Source: Pseudomonadota bacterium (GTDB lineage: Bacteria; SAR324; XYD2-FULL-50-16; JAHJRI01). Taken from it: a stretch of 11,859 bases of DNA. Positions within the stretch are counted from its first letter, which is position 1. Every line of letters begins with the position of its first letter. Below the pieces are notes generated by a model. The model did no database searches and was not told where the DNA came from. It was given only the letters and a program-made list of their open reading frames with translations. Positions 1-7,364 of the stretch are shown piece after piece. A program made the translations under genes and the position numbers. The stretch is from the NCBI GenBank assembly GCA_022360105.1, contig JAKSDL010000380.1, positions 1 through 11,859 of the forward strand. Reading direction: 5' to 3'.

Positions 1-112
1 TCGGTTATCGGTTATCGGTTATCGGTTAGCGGTTATCGGTTATCGGTTATCGGTTATCGGTTATCGGTTATCGGTTATCGGTTATCGGTTATCGGTTATC
101 GGTTATCGGTTA
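1..112. repeat. Tandem array of 16 heptamers (TCGGTTA)
   Basis: Sixteen back-to-back copies of the 7-mer TCGGTTA fill these 112 bases. All are identical except copy 5 (29-35), which begins with G instead of T. The array begins at the first base of the window, so its true length is unknown. The last copy runs directly into the sequence TTATCGGTTAAAC, which recurs as a single copy at 10140. The array is therefore best read as an expansion of one end of the repeat element annotated next. Near-perfect homogeneity points to recent slippage or recombination. It lies downstream of dctQ, and no coding frame was assigned. Confidence 0.97.
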
Positions 113-224
113 AACGATTGGTAAGTTCCTTGGGAATTAAAGGCAATCCTTTAATTATATTATTTCCCTAACATATCAATTATTTCGAAAGCGAAGCTTT
201 CTCATCGAACTGATAACCGATAGC
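104..224. repeat. Left copy of dispersed inverted-end element
   Basis: This stretch of about 121 bp starts with TTATCGGTTAAAC and ends with GATAACCGATAGC, so its ends are inverted repeats (TATCGGTTA against TAACCGATA). Inside it are AATTAAAGG, then CCTTTAATT about 4 bases later, and a hairpin GAAAGC-GAA-GCTTTC at 187-201. The stretch at 10140-10264 has the same blocks in the same order at nearly the same spacing: TTATCGGTTAAAC, AATTAAAG, CCTTT, AGCTTTC, TC-AAC and GATA-CCGATAGC. The two are thus homologous but diverged. It has no coding capacity and ends 31 bp before the dctQ stop codon. It is plausibly a MITE-like or REP-like palindromic element; the family was not recognised. Confidence 0.75.
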
Positions 225-255
225 TGAAACCATATTTAAAGTTTCTTAAAATCAG

Positions 256-780
256 CTAGTTTTCCATGATTGGTTTTTTCAGTAAAACGAAAAGGCTTTT
301 CAAAAAGAGAGAGACTCCCTGGATCAAAATCAGGAAATAGCCAATCGGCAAAGCCGCCTTGATCAGAAATCTGGCCGGCAAACCACCGGTATCCAGTGAT
401 ACTTCCCCAATCTGATAGGAAACGATTACCCAGGGTATGGCAGTGGTCAGTACCACATAGCAGGAGGGCACCAGAAAAATCAAAACACCGATAACATCCA
501 CCCAGGCTTTACCTTTCGGCGACATCATGGAATAGAAGATATCGACCCGGACATGACCATTGTGTAAGAGGGTATAACCTGCACCTATTAAAAAGATGAA
601 AGCAAACACGTGCCATTCCAACTCGGCCAAAGCAACAAAGCTGGTGTTAAAAAAATAACGGAGAATGACATTACAAAAAATGATGAGGACAAAGAAAACA
701 ACAGCAAACGAAACAATGACCTTACCGATCCATTCGTTTATCGCATCGCAAATTTGGATGATTTTCTTAAAAAGGAACAT
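256..780 (-). CDS. dctQ: TRAP transporter small permease (DctQ family)
   Basis: Small integral membrane subunit of a tripartite ATP-independent periplasmic transporter. It works with the large permease DctM and a periplasmic receptor to import an organic acid using an ion gradient. The 174-residue form shows four hydrophobic segments (about 21-40, 54-72, 93-115 and 141-162). It carries the DctQ hallmarks: RY at 41-42, an ELEW segment near 53-56, HVRVDIFY at 76-83, and GGLPARF near 132-138. Length is typical for the family. The ATG at 778-780 was chosen. An open frame extends to a TTG at 852, adding 24 residues, but neither start has a clear ribosome-binding site and the extension reads through a hairpin (812-829). 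The gene follows dctP after a 182-bp gap. The usual third gene, dctM, is not in the window and would lie left of the heptamer array. Confidence 0.9.
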   Translation of the reverse strand: MFLFKKIIQICDAINEWIGKVIVSFAVVFFVLIIFCNVILRYFFNTSFVALAELEWHVFAFIFLIGAGYTLLHNGHVRVDIFYSMMSPKGKAWVDVIGVLIFLVPSCYVVLTTAIPWVIVSYQIGEVSLDTGGLPARFLIKAALPIGYFLILIQGVSLFLKSLFVLLKKPIMEN

Positions 781-811
781 GTGCTTGTTGAGTGGATTAA
801 AGATGCCGGAT

Positions 812-829
812 AAACGCTCGCAAGCGTTT
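812..829. other. Perfect hairpin before dctQ
   Basis: AAACGCT-CGCA-AGCGTTT is a perfect 7-bp stem with a 4-nt loop, 31 bases upstream of the chosen dctQ ATG. If translation starts at the TTG at 852, this structure is inside the coding region, which argues for the later start. It could affect dctQ translation or message stability; the role is inferred. Confidence 0.6.
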
Positions 830-897
830 GTATATGATACTTTGGGTTGCAATTCAAACAGTAGGGCGGTGCTCTAACAATGTCACTACATCCGGTT

Positions 898-919
898 GAT
901 GGGCAACAGGTTGCCCATC
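898..919. other. Intercistronic hairpin between dctP and dctQ
   Basis: GATGGGCAA-CAGG-TTGCCCATC forms a perfect 9-bp GC-containing stem with a 4-nt loop, 43 bases past the dctP stop codon. No T-run follows on the minus strand, so it is not a standard intrinsic terminator. Its position between a receptor gene and a membrane-subunit gene fits an mRNA-stabilising or attenuating structure that lets receptor exceed permease, as known for other binding-protein transporters. The role is inferred; the stem is seen directly. Confidence 0.7.
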
Positions 920-962
920 CTGCATTTCCAATTCCGAGATTGGTTTGGCAAACTACCCTGAT

Positions 963-2048
963 TTAGGCCATTGTGTTCCAGTAGACCTTCTCAGACATTT
1001 TGCCCCAGACAGTCACTTTTTCCTGAAAAGCCTTGTAATCTTGATGAACCTTTAATGCAAAAGGATCTTTTCTTGCTTCTTCATCGATAACTCTTGTTGC
1101 AATCTCTTTTACCTTTTTCATGACATCTTCAGGATAAGTCAACACCTGAACGCCATGTTTCTTGATCAGGATATCCAGATCCCTACCACTTTGTTCATCA
1201 AATTTCGTCAAGGTTTTGAGATTGATTTCAGCAGCGGCTGCATCCAGGATTCTTTGAAAATGTTTTGGTAGTTTGTTGTAGGCTTTTTTGTTGAAGAAGA
1301 CGTCCAGCACAGGACCCGGCTCATGCCATCCAGGCGTATAATAATATTTGGCTACCTTGTATAGTCCCAGCAACTTGTCATGCACGGGACCGACAAATTC
1401 TGCCGCATCCACCACCCCCCTTTCCAGGGAAGGGAAGATCTCTCCGGGAGGCATAAATACAGGCGCTACACCGATTTCTGACAATACCTTTCCGGCAATA
1501 CTTCCGATTCTCATTTTGAGACCTTTGAAGTCTTTTAACGAGTTGATTTTCTTTCGATACCATCCACCCATCTGAACGCCGGAATTTCCGACATTCCTGC
1601 CGACGAGATTAAACCTGTCATAAAGTTCATCCATCAGTTTCTGACCATTCCCCTGGTAAAACCAGGCATTAATCATCTGCGCATTCATCCCAAAAGGAAT
1701 CGAACCAAACCAGTTGAATGCGGTCGATTTGCCTGCCCAAAAGTAGGGGGATCCAGAACCCATTTGCACAGTGCCTTTAGAAACAGCGTCAAATGCACCG
1801 GGGGGTGGAATCAGTTCTCCGCCACCGTACAGTTTAATGGTAAACTGCCCGTCTGTCATTTCCTTCACGATCTGACAGAACTCCTTGATCCCGTCAAACA
1901 TGATCTTGATTTTGGGATTCCAGAATGAACTGGCTGTCCACCGGATCTTCGGAGCGGCAATAATTGCTGGAGCCCCGATTGTTGTAGTCACGGCTGCGGC
2001 TGTTGCTGTTCCTACGGCCGCCTTCTTCACAAAATCTCTTCTATCCAT
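963..2048 (-). CDS. dctP: TRAP transporter receptor, TakP-like, Tat-exported
   Basis: Periplasmic solute receptor of a TRAP transporter, 361 residues, a usual length. The N-terminus MDRRDFVKK followed by an alanine/threonine-rich hydrophobic stretch to about residue 31 is a twin-arginine (Tat) signal, so the protein is probably exported folded. R180 in the GLKMRIG segment matches the conserved TRAP arginine that pairs with the substrate carboxylate. The block around 205-245 (FPSLERGVVDAAEFVGP, then YYYTPGWHEPG) resembles the TakP/LctP branch that binds 2-oxoacids or lactate through a metal ion, with E217-F218 where TakP has Glu-Trp. The substrate is therefore probably a monocarboxylate or 2-oxoacid, by resemblance only. 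The ATG at 2046-2048 was chosen because AAGGA sits 8 bases upstream and the Tat motif begins there; the frame is open to 2150. Expression is probably from the promoter at 2212-2240. Confidence 0.93.
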   Translation of the reverse strand: MDRRDFVKKAAVGTATAAAVTTTIGAPAIIAAPKIRWTASSFWNPKIKIMFDGIKEFCQIVKEMTDGQFTIKLYGGGELIPPPGAFDAVSKGTVQMGSGSPYFWAGKSTAFNWFGSIPFGMNAQMINAWFYQGNGQKLMDELYDRFNLVGRNVGNSGVQMGGWYRKKINSLKDFKGLKMRIGSIAGKVLSEIGVAPVFMPPGEIFPSLERGVVDAAEFVGPVHDKLLGLYKVAKYYYTPGWHEPGPVLDVFFNKKAYNKLPKHFQRILDAAAAEINLKTLTKFDEQSGRDLDILIKKHGVQVLTYPEDVMKKVKEIATRVIDEEARKDPFALKVHQDYKAFQEKVTVWGKMSEKVYWNTMA

Positions 2049-2160
2049 AATTATCCTTATCGATGAATTAAATTGCCCTGGTGTACCAGAATTCTGAAAA
2101 TACCAGACCATGCAGCTCAGTATTCCAATTGACTGTTTGCCTACAGGCATGCATGTTTAA

Positions 2161-2182
2161 GCGAAAATTATCCGATTTTCGC
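2161..2182. promoter_or_regulatory. Dyad in dctP leader (possible operator)
   Basis: GCGAAAAT-tatccg-ATTTTCGC is a perfect 8-bp inverted repeat with a 6-bp spacer, about 22-43 bases downstream of the predicted start of dctP transcription and 112 bp before the ATG. Placement just past the promoter suits a repressor operator that senses the transported acid; an RNA hairpin is the alternative. No regulator gene is adjacent in the window. Confidence 0.55.
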
Positions 2183-2211
2183 ATTATCTTACTTGCATTC
2201 GACGATTTATG

Positions 2212-2240
2212 ATAATAGAAAACGGAATTTTTGATGTCAA
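2212..2240 (-). promoter_or_regulatory. Sigma-70-type promoter for dctP
   Basis: Read on the minus strand, TTGACA (2240-2235, perfect -35) is followed by exactly 17 bp and then TATTAT (2217-2212, five of six -10 bases). Transcription would start near 2205, giving a leader of about 157 nt that contains the 2161-2182 dyad. This is the best promoter match in the window, and it implies that dctP-dctQ can be transcribed independently of the upstream MCP gene. Confidence 0.7.
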
Positions 2241-2399
2241 TGGCGATTGTTCTTAATTTGGCGAGATAAATTTTTGACTTCCCCGAATCAGTGATTTTAC
2301 GGCTGCTGACTGCCCTGTGCCATCCCCTTGGAATTCAATAAACTTAGCAGCCTCGAAGAGATGGCAAACAGCAGGTAATCAAGATTGGATATCGATGCA

Positions 2400-4514
2400 T
2401 TATTCCGGCAGCTGTAAAAGCCCCGAATCTTCATTTTCAAGGTCTTGGGGCTCTTCCTCGATCGAGTTATCCGGTATTTCCAAAACTGCCGGCTGTTCTT
2501 CTGTTTCTTCCTCCTCTTTTAAATTAAATTGAAGCATCAGCTGTTTTAGACCGGTTGCCTGCGATGAAAGCTCTGCAGCGGAAGATGCCGTTTCTTCCGA
2601 AATGGCAGAGTTGCTTTGAATCACCTTATTGACCTGCATGAGCCCATTGTTAATTTCTGCAATAGCGGCGCGTTGTTCTTTTGAAGAAACCGCGATTTCC
2701 TTGATAATATCATTAACCTTCCCAATGCTCTCGTTGATAGCCATTAGGGTTTCTGAAGTCTTGGTAGCGTTCACCACACCGGTTTCAGTCTCTTTTACGG
2801 AACTGGTAATCAGTTCTGTTGTGTTTTTTGCAGCCTCTGCACTTCTTGCAGCCAAATTTCTAACCTCTTCTGCTACCACAGCAAATCCTTTTCCGTATTT
2901 TCCGGCTCTCGCCGCTTCAACCGCAGCATTTAAAGCTAACAAATTTGTTTGAAAGGCAATCTCATCAATTTCTTTAATTATCTTGGTGACATTACCCCCG
3001 GTCTCCTGCATCTGGTTTATGGATTTCAGCATGGCATCCATTTGGCGATTACCCCCTTCAACCACATCGAGAGTCTCTTGAATCAATTGTCTGGATTGAA
3101 TGGCGTTTTCATCGTCAGTTTTTGTCTTGGAATCTATTTCACTCATGGATGAGGCGATTTCTTCCATGCTTGCGGCTTGTTCTGTTGTTCCGCTAGCCAG
3201 GTTTTGCGCAGACGCAGAAACCTCCATGGTTCCGGTGTTAACCTCTTCACTACTCGAAACCACTTGTGCCATGGTGTCGCTCAACATGCTGATTGATTCA
3301 TTTATACTTTCTTTTAGTTGAGTAAGATCACCTGATAAATTTGCCGTGATTTGCCTTGAAAGATCCCCGTTTTTTACCGAATCCATCACGGAACTGACAT
3401 CAGAAATGGCAGTACGGAACTTTTCAGCCATATTTTTCATTGAGTTGGCCAGGATGCCTATTTCGTCTTTCTGGTCAATATCGATTGTTGCATTTAAATC
3501 CCCCCAGGCGATTTGTTCAGCGAAATCGACTCCTTTGATAATGTCTTTGGCCAGTCTGAAAGCAAAAACAAAGAAAATTCCCAACGCAAGTAAAAAAGCA
3601 CCCATACCAAAAACGATGATAAAGTTTCTCAATCCACTTACCGGGGTTAAATATTCCTGATCAGGTATTGCCGCCTTTACACTCCATCCTGAACTTTTGA
3701 CTGGTGCATACCCCGCGGTAAACGACGTGTTGTCGACAACGAAGCGCTCTATACCGGTTTCTCCGGACAGCATCTTTTTCCCGATTGCCGCCAGTTCGGG
3801 ATTTTCATCAATTTTGTATGCCAGTAAATCCTGGGATATTGGACTCCCGATCACATATCCCCGATGATCAATAATGCTCATGTTCCCTGTTTCGCCGATT
3901 TTTTCCGTGGCAGCCATCGCAGAAAGAAATCCAATATCTGCGGTATATAGAAAAACAGCGATAATATCCCCGGATGAATTGCGCACCGGTGCTGAAAAGG
4001 GAATGGCAGGTTTGCCGGTAACGTTGTTAAAAGCGGCTTCCCCAATACTGGTTTTACCGGACATGGCAGATTTAAAATAATCCTTCTCGGAGACGGACAT
4101 ATAAAGAAACCCTCTTTTGCTTACTGCTATTGTTTTTCCCTCCAAACTAATTAAAGCCAAAACTTCAATCTCTGCCCCGAATTTTTTTGATTTCGCAATA
4201 CTTTCATAATAGCTGCCAAGCGATTCCAGATCTTCTTGAGTTTCGGCGGCCCCTTTTTCATTATACTTCGAAGAAATCCTGACAATATCATTGGCGGTGG
4301 ATAAAGATGTTGTAAACTTGATCTGTTCCACCAGCCAGTTATCAACGAGATTTGCAAAAGTTTGCGAACGAGCCGTTAGCTCTTTATCGATTGCGTTTTT
4401 AAGACTGCTTTGCGCCCTGTTTACACTGATGAACCCCACTATCAGGATCGGAATCAATATCAGCAATCCACCGATCCCTATCAATTTTGGTGCAAGCCGA
4501 ATATTTTTAAGCAT
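2400..4514 (-). CDS. Methyl-accepting chemotaxis protein with dCache sensor
   Basis: Transmembrane chemoreceptor of 704 residues that senses a small ligand outside the inner membrane and controls the CheA kinase. In order: TM1 (11-31), a large dCache-type extracytoplasmic domain (about 35-290), TM2 (297-319), a HAMP domain (320-372), a second HAMP-like stretch (about 377-410), and the MCP signalling hairpin (about 420-660). The tip at 515-560 has the near-invariant block IAFQTNLLALNAAVEAARAG. The region 437-455, with clustered Q/E/A pairs, looks like a methylation helix. The last 40 residues form an acidic tail with no CheR-tethering pentapeptide. The dCache amino-acid signature (R-x-W-Y) is not seen, so the ligand is open. 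ATG at 4512-4514 has GGGAGAG upstream. Its position before the TRAP genes hints at taxis toward the transported acid (inference). Confidence 0.96.
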   Translation of the reverse strand: MLKNIRLAPKLIGIGGLLILIPILIVGFISVNRAQSSLKNAIDKELTARSQTFANLVDNWLVEQIKFTTSLSTANDIVRISSKYNEKGAAETQEDLESLGSYYESIAKSKKFGAEIEVLALISLEGKTIAVSKRGFLYMSVSEKDYFKSAMSGKTSIGEAAFNNVTGKPAIPFSAPVRNSSGDIIAVFLYTADIGFLSAMAATEKIGETGNMSIIDHRGYVIGSPISQDLLAYKIDENPELAAIGKKMLSGETGIERFVVDNTSFTAGYAPVKSSGWSVKAAIPDQEYLTPVSGLRNFIIVFGMGAFLLALGIFFVFAFRLAKDIIKGVDFAEQIAWGDLNATIDIDQKDEIGILANSMKNMAEKFRTAISDVSSVMDSVKNGDLSRQITANLSGDLTQLKESINESISMLSDTMAQVVSSSEEVNTGTMEVSASAQNLASGTTEQAASMEEIASSMSEIDSKTKTDDENAIQSRQLIQETLDVVEGGNRQMDAMLKSINQMQETGGNVTKIIKEIDEIAFQTNLLALNAAVEAARAGKYGKGFAVVAEEVRNLAARSAEAAKNTTELITSSVKETETGVVNATKTSETLMAINESIGKVNDIIKEIAVSSKEQRAAIAEINNGLMQVNKVIQSNSAISEETASSAAELSSQATGLKQLMLQFNLKEEEETEEQPAVLEIPDNSIEEEPQDLENEDSGLLQLPE

Positions 4515-4587
4515 ATTCTCTCCCTAAAATGTGCTTTTCGTTTTAATAGCATTGTCAGAATAGCAGCCACCGCTTCATATAAACTTG

Positions 4588-4613
4588 CCGGATAGCGATT
4601 AATGATTATCCGG
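4588..4613. promoter_or_regulatory. Inverted repeat upstream of the MCP gene
   Basis: CCGGATA (4588-4594) and TATCCGG (4607-4613) are perfect 7-bp arms with a 12-bp spacer, 74-99 bp upstream of the MCP start codon. Centre-to-centre distance is 19 bp, near two helical turns, which fits a dimeric regulator site. A hairpin in the 5' leader is the alternative. Function not known. Confidence 0.4.
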
Positions 4614-4852
4614 TAAGGTAAGGATAGCATATGGAAAAGGGCATGTCAGTTCGAAGGGTTTTAGATAAAGACTATTGCCCGGTGAGATGAACCGGTCATT
4701 AACTTCTTTTAGTCATATTGGTTGTTATGCTATGATTTTAATTCAGCCCAAGAACCAAAAAGCAGGAACTTGAAGATTATTTAAACTATTGAAAATTTAC
4801 AAACTGATTCGAAATTCGTTAAGTAAATTTTTTGTCACTTCCAATAAAACGA

Positions 4853-4884
4853 TATCGTACGATAAAACCCGGGTGATGTATAAT
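4853..4884 (+). promoter_or_regulatory. Possible promoter with palindrome for GGDEF-EAL gene
   Basis: A perfect -10 hexamer TATAAT (4879-4884) lies 71 bp before the start codon. The -35 position does not match consensus. Instead it is occupied by the 12-bp perfect palindrome TATCGTACGATA (4853-4864). A weak or absent -35 overlapped by a palindrome suggests an activator- or repressor-controlled promoter. This is inferred from spacing alone. Confidence 0.45.
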
Positions 4885-4955
4885 TCCTATTAATTCGTGT
4901 ATGATTGCGGATAAAAGAGTGACGTTACCAACCAGATGTTTATTGCCCATTCCCG

Positions 4956-7364
4956 ATGATCAACGAGCATATAATTTATCAAATCCTGGATCTGCATAAC
5001 TATAGATTCGGTTTGCTTTCACAGGCTATTTTAACGGTATGCCTGCTCGTGTTTTGCCTTGGTGTTTTGATACTTGTGATGGAACGGATTTCCAAGGTTG
5101 GAGCTCTTTACTTTCTGTGCACAACAGCTGTCACAATCTGGCTTTTCGGTGAATCGATGATCATCGCTTCCCTGAACAACGAGGTTGCCTTCTGGTGGTC
5201 CAAAGTCATGTCCGCCGGTACTATTTTTATACCCGCTGCCCTCTACCACTTTTCAGTATCAATATTAAGGCTGAACCGTAAAAAAAGGCCTTTTGTTCTT
5301 AGCAACTGGGGCTTAACGGTGTTTTTCCTTTTAACCATGGTATTCACCGATATTTATTTAAACGATGTTCACCAATATCCATGGGGAAAATTCCTTAACC
5401 TGACCCCGGTTGCAATACCTTTTTTCATCTTTTTTGCTCTCAACCAGGTGGCCGCCATCAGAATGCTTTTAATGACCTCCGTGAACTATGACAAAATAGA
5501 GGTCGCCAAACGAAGAGCCCAGCTTTTGGTGTATTGTCTATTGCTCGGTGCCGTCGGTATGACCGATTTGATACCGGCTTTTGGTTATGGAAGCTACCCC
5601 TTGGGTTTTGTTGCTTTGTTTCTGATTTTTACAGTCGTCGCATACATTACCTGGAGATACCGGTTGGTGCATATCACACCGGAGTTTGCTGCTCCCAAAA
5701 TCATAGAAACAATGACGGATGCCCTATTTGTTTTGAGTCCCGGTGGGATTATCCAATTGCATAATAAGGAAAGTAAAAAGATTCTTGAACTAAGCGATCA
5801 GGAGATCGATGGCAGCCACATAATAAATGTTATAGGCGATAAAAGGCTGATCGAGAATATCATGTCAATGGAAAAGGGCCAAATCATTCAGGATTACGAA
5901 ACCGAATATGTCACCAGTTCCAAGAACAAAGTTTTGAGCTTCTCGGTCTCCACCACCACAAGCAGCAAAGAGGATACCCTGGCATATATTTGTATTATGA
6001 GGGATATAACGGACATCAAGGAAAAGGAACAACAGATCCGTTTTCTGGCCTTTCATGACAGCCTGACCAGTCTTCCCAATAGAGTTTTACTGATGGAAAG
6101 ACTGAATTACTCGCTTTCCGATGCGGAAAGACTGGGACACAAGGTATCGGTACTGTTTCTGGATTTAGACCAGTTCAAGCGTATCAATGATTCCATGGGG
6201 CACAACGTTGGTGACAAGCTTTTAAAGGAAGTCTCGGAGAGGCTTCAAAACTGCGTTCGAAAAAGTGATCTCGTCAACAAACTGGATTCTCCTATTGAGC
6301 CTAATCTTCTGGCCCGGTTTGGTGGTGACGAATTCATACTCATTATTACTCACATCCAATATCCAAGGGAAGTAACCACTGTGGCCTCGCGCATCAAAAG
6401 AGAATTAAACAGGCCATTTTTCCTGGAATCAAGAGAGGTGTTTATCACCACCAGCATCGGCATCAGCGTCTATCCCGACGATTGCAGCACAGCTGATTCT
6501 CTTTTGAAAAATGCAGATGCTGCCATGTACCAGGCAAAAGCCGTCGGCAGAAACAATTTTCAGTTTTTTAACAAGGAAATCAACGATAACATTCAAAAAC
6601 GCCTTGCTATTGAAAACGACTTGAGAAAAGCTTTGGAACGAAATGAATTGTTGCTTTATTACCAACCCCAGGTGAATTTCAAAACAGGAAAGATTGTTGG
6701 TGCCGAGGCTTTAATCAGGTGGCATAAAAATGGCGAGTTAATTTTGCCTTCCGAATTTATCTCCATTGCCGAGGAAAGTGGTTTGATTATTCCCATTGGC
6801 GAATGGATTATGAGCACTGCCTTCAAACAGATGGAATACTGGAACGATGTATTCAATATTCCCTTTACCATGGCGGTCAACCTTTCGGTTCGACAGTTTC
6901 AACAAAAGGATTTTATTAACCTGGTTCAAAACACACTACAGAATATCAATTTAGAGCCCCGATTTTTCGAACTGGAAATAACTGAGAGCATAACCATGCA
7001 CAAAGAGAAGGAGATTCTGGATACAATCCTGGGTTTACAGCAATTGGGGGTTAATCTTTCTATTGATGATTTTGGAACAGGCTATTCTTCCCTGAGTTAT
7101 CTCAAAAAATTCAACATCGATGCAATAAAAATCGATCGATCATTTACCAGCGATGTAACGGAAACGGAAGAGTCAGCCGCTATTATCACAGCTATAATTG
7201 CCATGGCTGAATCGTTAAGTCTGAATGTGATTGCTGAAGGTGTAGAGAACCAAAAACAAGCCGAACTTCTGGAAAGGCTTGGATGCTCGAACATGCAGGG
7301 GTATTACTTCAGCAGACCTGTTGATAAGGACAGGTTTTATACCTTGTTGGAAAAGCATGTCTAA
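4956..7364 (+). CDS. 7TM-PAS-GGDEF-EAL cyclic-di-GMP enzyme
   Basis: Inner-membrane protein of 802 residues that can both make and break cyclic di-GMP. The N-terminus has seven hydrophobic segments (about 23-42, 48-70, 86-105, 118-135, 150-170, 187-206, 214-233), resembling the 7TM sensor module of histidine kinases. A PAS domain follows (about 247-357), then GGDEF (361-540) with an intact GGDEF at 456-460, then EAL (about 548-802). In the EAL domain the expected catalytic residues are present: E584-A-L, N642, E674, D704-D705, K725, E761 and Q781, so phosphodiesterase activity is expected. The RxxD inhibitory site (R435-D438) is separated from GGDEF by about 12 extra residues. ATG at 4956 is the only in-frame start after the stop at 4920; no clear ribosome-binding site is seen. 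Its end overlaps queE by 4 bp on the other strand. Confidence 0.95.
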   Translation: MINEHIIYQILDLHNYRFGLLSQAILTVCLLVFCLGVLILVMERISKVGALYFLCTTAVTIWLFGESMIIASLNNEVAFWWSKVMSAGTIFIPAALYHFSVSILRLNRKKRPFVLSNWGLTVFFLLTMVFTDIYLNDVHQYPWGKFLNLTPVAIPFFIFFALNQVAAIRMLLMTSVNYDKIEVAKRRAQLLVYCLLLGAVGMTDLIPAFGYGSYPLGFVALFLIFTVVAYITWRYRLVHITPEFAAPKIIETMTDALFVLSPGGIIQLHNKESKKILELSDQEIDGSHIINVIGDKRLIENIMSMEKGQIIQDYETEYVTSSKNKVLSFSVSTTTSSKEDTLAYICIMRDITDIKEKEQQIRFLAFHDSLTSLPNRVLLMERLNYSLSDAERLGHKVSVLFLDLDQFKRINDSMGHNVGDKLLKEVSERLQNCVRKSDLVNKLDSPIEPNLLARFGGDEFILIITHIQYPREVTTVASRIKRELNRPFFLESREVFITTSIGISVYPDDCSTADSLLKNADAAMYQAKAVGRNNFQFFNKEINDNIQKRLAIENDLRKALERNELLLYYQPQVNFKTGKIVGAEALIRWHKNGELILPSEFISIAEESGLIIPIGEWIMSTAFKQMEYWNDVFNIPFTMAVNLSVRQFQQKDFINLVQNTLQNINLEPRFFELEITESITMHKEKEILDTILGLQQLGVNLSIDDFGTGYSSLSYLKKFNIDAIKIDRSFTSDVTETEESAAIITAIIAMAESLSLNVIAEGVENQKQAELLERLGCSNMQGYYFSRPVDKDRFYTLLEKHV

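Larger units (their letters stand above)
2049..2399. other. Intergenic region between MCP and dctP
   Basis: This 351-bp gap between the MCP stop codon and the dctP start holds the dctP promoter (2212-2240), a leader dyad (2161-2182) and the dctP ribosome-binding site near 2057-2061. From 2241 to 2399 I see only a long-range inverted pair, GGCTGCT (2301-2307) and AGCAGCC (2346-2352). It has no T-tract, so no convincing terminator for the MCP gene is visible. Short open frames here lack support. Confidence 0.6.
4515..4955. other. Divergent intergenic region, MCP / GGDEF-EAL
   Basis: This 441-bp spacer separates two divergent genes and must hold both promoters. For the MCP gene I see the ribosome-binding site but no convincing sigma-70 or FliA-type (sigma-28) promoter. 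For the GGDEF-EAL gene there is a perfect TATAAT at 4879-4884 beside a palindrome. Short inverted repeats occur at 4588-4613 and at 4679-4695 (CCGGT, 7 bases, ACCGG). The stretch 4697-4850 is AT-rich. No small gene with support was found. Confidence 0.6.

Noticed and set aside
1..112. CRISPR-like or telomere-like repeat array
   Set aside because: The 7-mers are contiguous with no spacers, no cas genes are present, and the window otherwise looks bacterial and chromosomal. Linkage to the nearby element explains the unit better.
610..877. Plus-strand small open frames of about 70 codons
   Set aside because: Shadows of dctQ with no ribosome-binding site; the minus-strand frame has clear TRAP motifs.
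2049..2150. Upstream extension of dctP to 2150
   Set aside because: The extra 34 residues have no signal-peptide character, whereas the ATG at 2048 has AAGGA upstream and opens the Tat motif.
2308..2326. Sigma-54-type promoter (TGGCAC on the minus strand) before dctP
   Set aside because: TGGCAC is present near 2322, but the -12 TTGC element is missing at the required spacing, and a far better sigma-70 match lies at 2212-2240.
2629..2952. Plus-strand open frame of 107 codons
   Set aside because: It lies wholly antisense to the conserved MCP signalling domain and its translation has no protein character.
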